A stretch of DNA of 64,000 nucleotides from NCBI GenBank assembly GCA_948567375.1, contig OX419759.1, forward strand, positions 43,687,493-43,751,492, given 5' to 3'. Shown here in pieces: positions 58,679 through 64,000 of this stretch. Both the position numbers and the translations under genes were made by a program. Every line of letters starts with the position of its first letter. The stretch's first letter is position 1. Below the pieces are notes generated by a model. The model was given only the letters and a program-made list of their open reading frames with translations, ran no database searches and was not told the origin of the DNA. The DNA comes from Lunularia cruciata. Taxonomy: Eukaryota > Streptophyta > Marchantiopsida > Lunulariales > Lunulariaceae.

Positions 58679-58865
58679 CTCTTTGATACCATTCCCAATA
58701 CTCTGTATTCTCAATGCCTGCTAGTCACTCCTAAGTCCATTATTACTCTCTGCCCATAGGGGAGGAGGCCAACCTCCTAGACCTTCAAGACAAAAACTTA
58801 CTCTTGCCTATGAAGTGCTATCTCTCTTAAATATCTAGCTCAACCTTAAAAAGAATTGTTTATGG
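58679..58865 (-). mobile_element. LTR end and primer site of gag-type element (copy 2)
   Basis: Minus strand: GATATTTAAGAG TATA-like box, short transcribed leader, then TGGTATCAAAGAG (58,691-58,679). Upstream of the gag-like remnant in the same orientation. Confidence 0.5.
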
Positions 58866-59552
58866 TTAGATTTTGTTTTGAGTCTATTGACTACATGGTA
58901 AGGCCCACTATCACTTGCACCCTTTGCACCATTGGGCATTCCATCAGTAGGATTGTTAGGATTGGAGACCTAGGTCAAGATCAAGGGGTATACTTTTGAA
59001 GTGTAGCTCCAAAGAGCTCACTTCTCTGATGTTGAGCGTTTGAGTTCATGGTTATGGTGGACAAAGGCCGGTTGGTAACACTTGGAATCTCTTAGCTAGA
59101 GTGGGTATGGCTTGAAAATAGTTAGTGCCTAATTGTTGGAAAATTTTTGAGTGATAGATCAAGTACTAATCTGTTGTGTGTTATTTGAGTTGAAAACAAA
59201 CAGATTATTGTGGCACTCTAGAGTCTGTGTATGAGTCATGTGTGAGTTGTGCTTCTATAGTATATGATATTGACAGTGATGTATGTTGTGTAGTAATGTA
59301 TATATGTATGACAAACGTTTTTGTTTGTGCATACAAACATTTCATCCAATTTAAAAAATCATCAATTTCTATTCTTTTTCGAAGTGGTGGTGCATTCAAG
59401 TTGTTTGAATTCCCCAAGATTGACTAACTATCAAGCCAATGATATTCCAAACCAATGTTGTTTAGGATGGAATTCTTTGTTTAGTGACTTTGAATTGATG
59501 GTTGTTAGTGCTCATGATCACAGAGAATTAGGCTAGTATAATTCAAAGAAGG

Positions 59553-60583
59553 ATGAAAGGATGGTCAAGTATTAAGAGTGGACTGATCCAAAGAGGAAGG
59601 GTACAAAGACTCTTTGCCCAACAAATTTCAAACCAAAGACCGTACAAAAAATTCAAATTCTTTGATCATGTAAGCCAAGAACTGCCGCTAAGGACTATTG
59701 GAGCCAAGGAGTTCTCACATGAGGATAATGATAGCTCACCCATTGAAGACCATGGCCAAAGAATTTTGACTATAAAATCAAGAGTGGGGTGAGTTATTCT
59801 CTCCTTTGTGAGAACTTTTGTGCAAGTTAACATGTCTTTGGACAGAAAATCTTTGGGCACAACCCAAAGAGTGAGTAGTGATTTAGACTCCATCACAAAA
59901 GACAATATCTGTGTCAGTCAATTTCTTTCATACAAAACATGGTAAGAGGACAATGAGTGATGAGGAGAGCCTCCCCTACCTTGTGGTGGATAAGAAGTGC
60001 ATGTTAAAAAATGAATTCTTTCAAAGGAAGCATTTGACCTTCTTGCTTTGGTCCTTTGATTCAAGTTTGAGATGGAAATTGAGCACAAAAAACACACCAC
60101 TCTGCAGACCATGTTGGAAAACATAGGAAAGAGAGGGGTCTTCAACTAGAAACCCTATAAGAAGAGTTGCAAAAGCACAGTGAGGAGCAAGCAAAAGACC
60201 AGCCAAAAATTATGGAGGAGGAGATCACCGTCGATGTTTGGGGCTAATTATTGGCTTTATACACTTCTCCAATAAAAGCAAAGGCAAAGATACTTCAATA
60301 ATTGGAAAGTCCTTGGGATCGATTGGCGTCAATAGCAAAAGAACTCATGGAAGGCTGAATGAGAAAAATAGAGTTACATAAGCTGAAGTTGCAAGTGCAA
60401 ACTCAAGAAATGAAGACCTATGAAGACTCAAAGATGGGCCAAATAGTGATAAAGTTCAGAGAGCATGTAGATATAAAGTTCATAAAATCTTGTGATATGT
60501 AAGTCTTAGACATAGCAGATTACAAGGAGAGAATAAAATTTCTCCTTGAAAAGGCTAGGGGTGAAGGCAGTTCTCCGCAGTAG
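59553..60583 (+). pseudogene. ORF-X-like remnant X10
   Basis: Nearly identical to X6 (30,141-31,171). The coiled-coil piece (HKLKLQVQTQEMKT) is broken by an additional stop that X6 lacks. Confidence 0.45.
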
Positions 60584-60839
60584 CTTGGTGCTGAAGACTT
60601 TCATAGAATAAGTTCTCCTTAGTTGAAGGGTTTTGGTAGTTAGGATCTTTGGAGTAGGAAAAAAGTCCAAAGATGACAAAGGGAGGAAGTTTTTTGAGAG
60701 GAATTGACACCTTCCCAAGATACATGGATAGTAATTAGCCATATACAGGTCAGCAAGATAGAATAAGAGAAGGTGATAAAGTATTCAATGTACAATGCAG
60801 ATGCAGAGAAGTCTTGAGAGATCTTTGCACTTACTCAAT

Positions 60840-61515
60840 TGCTACATTTCTTAGCTTCTGAGTATGAAATACTATTTAAGAGTACAATTCAAGTGTAAGT
60901 ACTCATTCAATCAATGGAAGATGTAGAAAGTGAAAGAGCCAAAAGCTCTTTGTCTCTTTCCTTAATATTGAGTATTGGTGTGGTGTCTTTGTTGGGTGAT
61001 TGTGAGAAATTTTCATAGTAGGGACCCAAGTGACAAAGTGTGTGTGATTCTTGGTAGTTCCAAAGAAGCAATTCCTTCATAGATCTTGGAAGAAAGTTGT
61101 ATTGTTGACAAAACTCAACAGCAGCAAATGCTGTTGAGTTTTGTGTAAGCAGGGTTGTAAGCACGCCAATCTTCCCACCATGGGAAGATCCTTATACGGG
61201 GTCATGCCTTTTGGGAACAGTAGAATTTTGTCTTTGGAATAGGAATCTTGGTAGTGGAAGTAGCCCCTGTGTAGTTGGTTGGATTATCACTTTCAGGTTA
61301 TAGTTGGCTTTTATCCTTAGGAAATGTGATCTTTTGGTTTTTTTCTATTTTCCATAGTGCATCTCAATGTTATTATTACACTATTCTAGGAATGGTTCCT
61401 GCCTAAGAGGTTAAATAGTAACAGTAAAAAATTACAATTTTTGTTACTTCTACTAAAATCTAGATAAATTTTACCTATATCTCTATGGGAAAAATCTATT
61501 TTGTAAACCACATCT
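60840..61515 (+). mobile_element. LTR-like stretch after X10
   Basis: Copy of 31,430-32,105, with CTATTTAAGAGTAC box and the ATCTCTATGGGAA end. Limits approximate. Confidence 0.4.
61108..61144. repeat. LTR hairpin, perfect 16-bp arms
   Basis: ACAAAACTCAACAGCA and its exact reverse complement around GCAAA. Confidence 0.9.
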
Positions 61516-61937
61516 GGTTCATACTAGTACATCATAGTTAAGCTTAAAAAAATAATAGTAAAATACAACTTAAAATATAAAGAAAATCTTAGGATAGAAC
61601 TCAAGGAATTGGCTTGAGACCAATATTCACTCTTCAGATTACAGATGACTTCTTAATAATACAAACTAACTTTAGGCTAACTGTAATGCCTTTGCCCAAT
61701 GTGCACTTAAGATTCTATTCAAAACATTAATTTTTGGATGTCTACTTCAATTTGAAGTTTTAGAAGTCCACTCCAATCCCATAAGACTATTGATTTTCAC
61801 TTACTTAAGAATCTAACCAAAACCCTAATTTTTGGGGATCCACTTGATTTTGAGTATTTGGGGAATCAATTCAATCCAATAATACTTTATTCGGGTCCAT
61901 TCTTCATTTTTCCTACACGGTGTCGTCTGGAAAAAGC

Positions 61938-62961
61938 CAGATGAGCTTGGTAAGGAGAGGGGTCAGGATTTTGAGAAGAGGAGGGCTGGACAATAGAGGG
62001 TTTTTTTTTCAGTGAAAGTCTTGCGTGAGTGCACCTGCAGACACGGTATGAAAATTTGGGACAGATGAGGACTGGACAGCAGAGAGCTTTCGGGAAAATG
62101 TGAGATGAGCTTGTAAGGAGTGGTTGTAGGATTTTGAGAAGAGGAGGGCTCGACAGTAGAGGGTTTTTTTTTCAGTGAAAGTCTTGCGGGAGTGCACCTG
62201 CAGACACGGTATGAAAATTTGGGACAGATGAGGACTGGACAGCAGAGAGCTTTCGGGAAAATGTGAGATGAGCTTGTAAGGAGTGGTTGTAGGATTTTGA
62301 GAAGAGGAGGGCTCGACAGTAGAGGGTTTTTTTTTCAGTGAAAGTCTTGCGGGAGGGCACATGCTGACAGGGTTCGAAAATTCAGGACAGATGAGGACTA
62401 GACAACAGAGAGCTTTCGTGAAAATGTTAGATGAGCTTGGTAAGGAGTGGTTGCAGGATTTCGAGAAGAGGAGGGCTGGACAGTAGAGTGTTTTTTTTTC
62501 AGTGAAAGTCTTGTGGGAGTGCACATGCTGACAAGGTATGAAAATTTGGGACAGATGAGGACTGGACTAAAGAGAGCTTTTGGGAAAATGTGAGATGAGC
62601 TTGGTAAGGAGTGGTTGCAGGATTTTGAGAAGAGGAGGGCTGGACAGTAACGGTTTTTTTTTCAGTGAAAGTCTTGGGGGAGGGCACATGCTGACAAGGT
62701 ATGAAAATTTGGGACAGATGAGGACTGGACTAAAGAGAGCTTTTGGGAAAATGTCAGATGAGCTTGGTAAGGAGTGGTTGCAGGATTTGGAGAAGAGGAG
62801 GGCTGGACAGTAGAGGGTTTTTTTTCAGTGAAAGTCTTGGGGGAGGGCACATGCTGACAAGGTATGAAAATTTGGGACAGATGAGGACTAGACTAAAGAG
62901 AGCTTTCTGGAAAATGTCAGATGAGCTTGGTAAGGAGTGGTTGCAAGATTTTGAGAAGAGG
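61938..62961 (+). repeat. 164-bp tandem array, copy 2 (right inversion edge)
   Basis: Six full units start at 61,938, 62,102, 62,265, 62,428, 62,592 and 62,755, with a partial unit from 62,918. Units are 163-164 bp. A 16-bp unrelated stretch (GTTTTGAGTTGAGATT) separates the array from reverse transcriptase sequence at 62,978. Confidence 0.95.
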
Positions 62962-62977
62962 TTTTGAGTTGAGATTT

Positions 62978-64000
62978 TGACAGAACACAAACAACATCTA
63001 CAAGAGGTCCTCCAGATTCTAAGATAAAATCAGTTGTACGCCAAAATCTCAAAGTGTGAGTTTGGCAAGTCTGAAGTAGACTACTTAGGGCATAGAGTAA
63101 GTGCAAAGGGCATTCAAGTATTGACAGATAAAATAGAGGTCATTCAAAAATGGAGTGCCCAAAAGATCAGACTCAACTTAAGAGCTTCTTGGGGTTGACG
63201 GGATTCTATCGTAGATTTGTCAAGGACTTCTCCAAGGTTGCACAGCCTTTAACGGCACTACTTGGCAAGGGGAAGAAGTGGACATGGGGAACTGCACAAG
63301 AGTTGGCCTTTCAAGAATTGAAGGCCGCCTTGCTACATGCACCAATCTTGAAGTGGTATGACCCAAAACGGCCAATCAAGTTGGCTACGGATGCATCAGG
63401 CGTAGCAATAGGAGCAGTCCTACAACAAGAGTGGCATGACGGATGGCATCCAATTGCTTATTTCTCTTGAAAGTTGTTACCGGTAGAGTGCAACTACCAC
63501 ACCACAGAATGAGAAGAGCTGGCCATCGTGCTAGCAACCAAGCATTGGAAGCACTACCTGGGCGAGAAGGCATTTGTAGTAGAGACAGACCACAAACCTC
63601 TAGTCTACCTCGAGACGCATAAGGATCTATCTCGTTGCCAAATTCGGTGGGCAGAGTGGCGACAACGCTTCAACATGACAATCACCTAAGTGGAAGGTAA
63701 GAAGCAACTTGCAGATGCATTCACCCACATGCCAATGGCCAACAACTTGGCGGCAGAGGTTAAGATTAACCCTGAACTCTAGCAAGAGATTCTAGCTACT
63801 ACAAAAACTGATCCACATATTGTAGAAGCGCAATCGTCCAAAGGTGTCACCAGCACCCAAGGACTCACCTTTTGGGAGGGCCAATTGTGGATCCCAAATG
63901 TCCTAGAATTACGCACCACCATTCTAGCGTAATGTCATGATTCGGCCATTCCAGCTCATGTCGGAGTGGACAAGACCTTGGAGGCAGTCAAGCGCCATTA
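62978..64000 (+). pseudogene. Ty3/gypsy RT end, RNase H and integrase start, right half of G2
   Basis: Starts with TEHKQHLQEVLQIL, the residues that follow the RT catalytic motif. It continues with YAKISKCEFG, VDYLGHRVSAKGIQ, FLGLTGFYRRFVKDFSKVAQ and the RNase H reading ATDASGVAIGAVLQQ and ETDHKPLVYLETHKD. The integrase zinc-binding start reads HVGVDKTLEAVKRH at the window edge. There is an early TAA, a frameshift near 63,150 and at least five later stops, so it is dead. It is the continuation of the minus-strand half at 25,620-29,251. The element runs out of the window. Confidence 0.85.

Larger units (their letters stand above)
58665..61937. repeat. 3.3-kb segmental repeat, copy 2
   Basis: Near-identical to 29,252-32,526. 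At its left edge the target site TTTCAATGGCTTGAG is intact, showing the state before the gypsy LTR at 28,516-29,251 inserted in the other copy. Confidence 0.9.

Noticed and set aside
62009-62524. 171-codon minus-strand frame in the second 164-bp array
   Set aside because: Same compositional artefact as in the first array.
1-64000. tRNA or rRNA genes
   Set aside because: I looked for T-loop GGTTCGAATCC-type signatures and rRNA-like stretches and found none I could fold; absence by eye is not proof.

Overview
This window looks like nuclear DNA of a land plant. It holds class III (secretory) peroxidase genes, a family confined to the green plant lineage, with three introns and a 5' leader intron. 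The rest is retrotransposon debris, including Ty3/gypsy elements, one with an initiator tRNA-Met type primer site, and Ty1/copia remnants. I cannot name the species. The only host genes I can support are three nearly identical peroxidase copies: A (1,353-3,099, minus), B (17,397-19,134, minus) and C (43,401-45,138, plus). Each predicts a 327-residue protein with a signal peptide and the catalytic residues in place. They sit in larger duplicated blocks (A 1-5,091; B 14,778-21,992; C about 37,468-46,419).

Layout: block A; an unexplained stretch with a degenerate coding-like region and a perfect 36-bp palindrome (5.1-8.1 kb); two head-to-head copies of an LTR element carrying an unknown gene, here called ORF-X (8.1-14.8 kb); block B; a gypsy gag fragment (22-23.1 kb); a pyrimidine-rich repeat (24.8-25.6 kb); the left part of a Ty3/gypsy element on the minus strand, called G2 (RT, protease, gag, two small ORFs, primer site, LTR; 25.6-29.25 kb); a 3.3-kb repeat followed by a 164-bp tandem array and purine-rich repeats (29.25-35 kb); a 3.05-kb tandem duplication (35.8-41.9 kb); peroxidase C; copia and gag remnants (46.4-49.5 kb); a stack of three ORF-X copies (49.5-56.6 kb) and a gag-like remnant (57.2-58.1 kb); a second copy of the 3.3-kb repeat and 164-bp array (58.7-62.96 kb); and the missing right half of G2 (62.98 kb to the end).

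Two results stand out. First, ORF-X is an unrecognised protein of about 850 residues (Trp-rich N-terminus, acidic middle, coiled-coil C-terminus). It recurs in about ten full or partial copies, and most are followed by a ~715-bp LTR-like repeat. No polymerase gene could be assigned to it. The best copy (54,052-56,607) is one 852-codon frame with eight in-frame stops and no frameshift. Second, the two halves of G2 lie 37 kb apart in opposite orientation, share a 22-bp inverted duplication at the break, and are each joined to the 164-bp array. Undoing an inversion of 25.6-63.0 kb rejoins the element, restores the array phase, and puts all three peroxidases on one strand as a head-to-tail series.

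The peroxidases would act in the cell wall or apoplast. They share a TATA box, a leader intron, an upstream hairpin, and a 13-bp promoter repeat present 1, 2 and 3 times in A, B and C.
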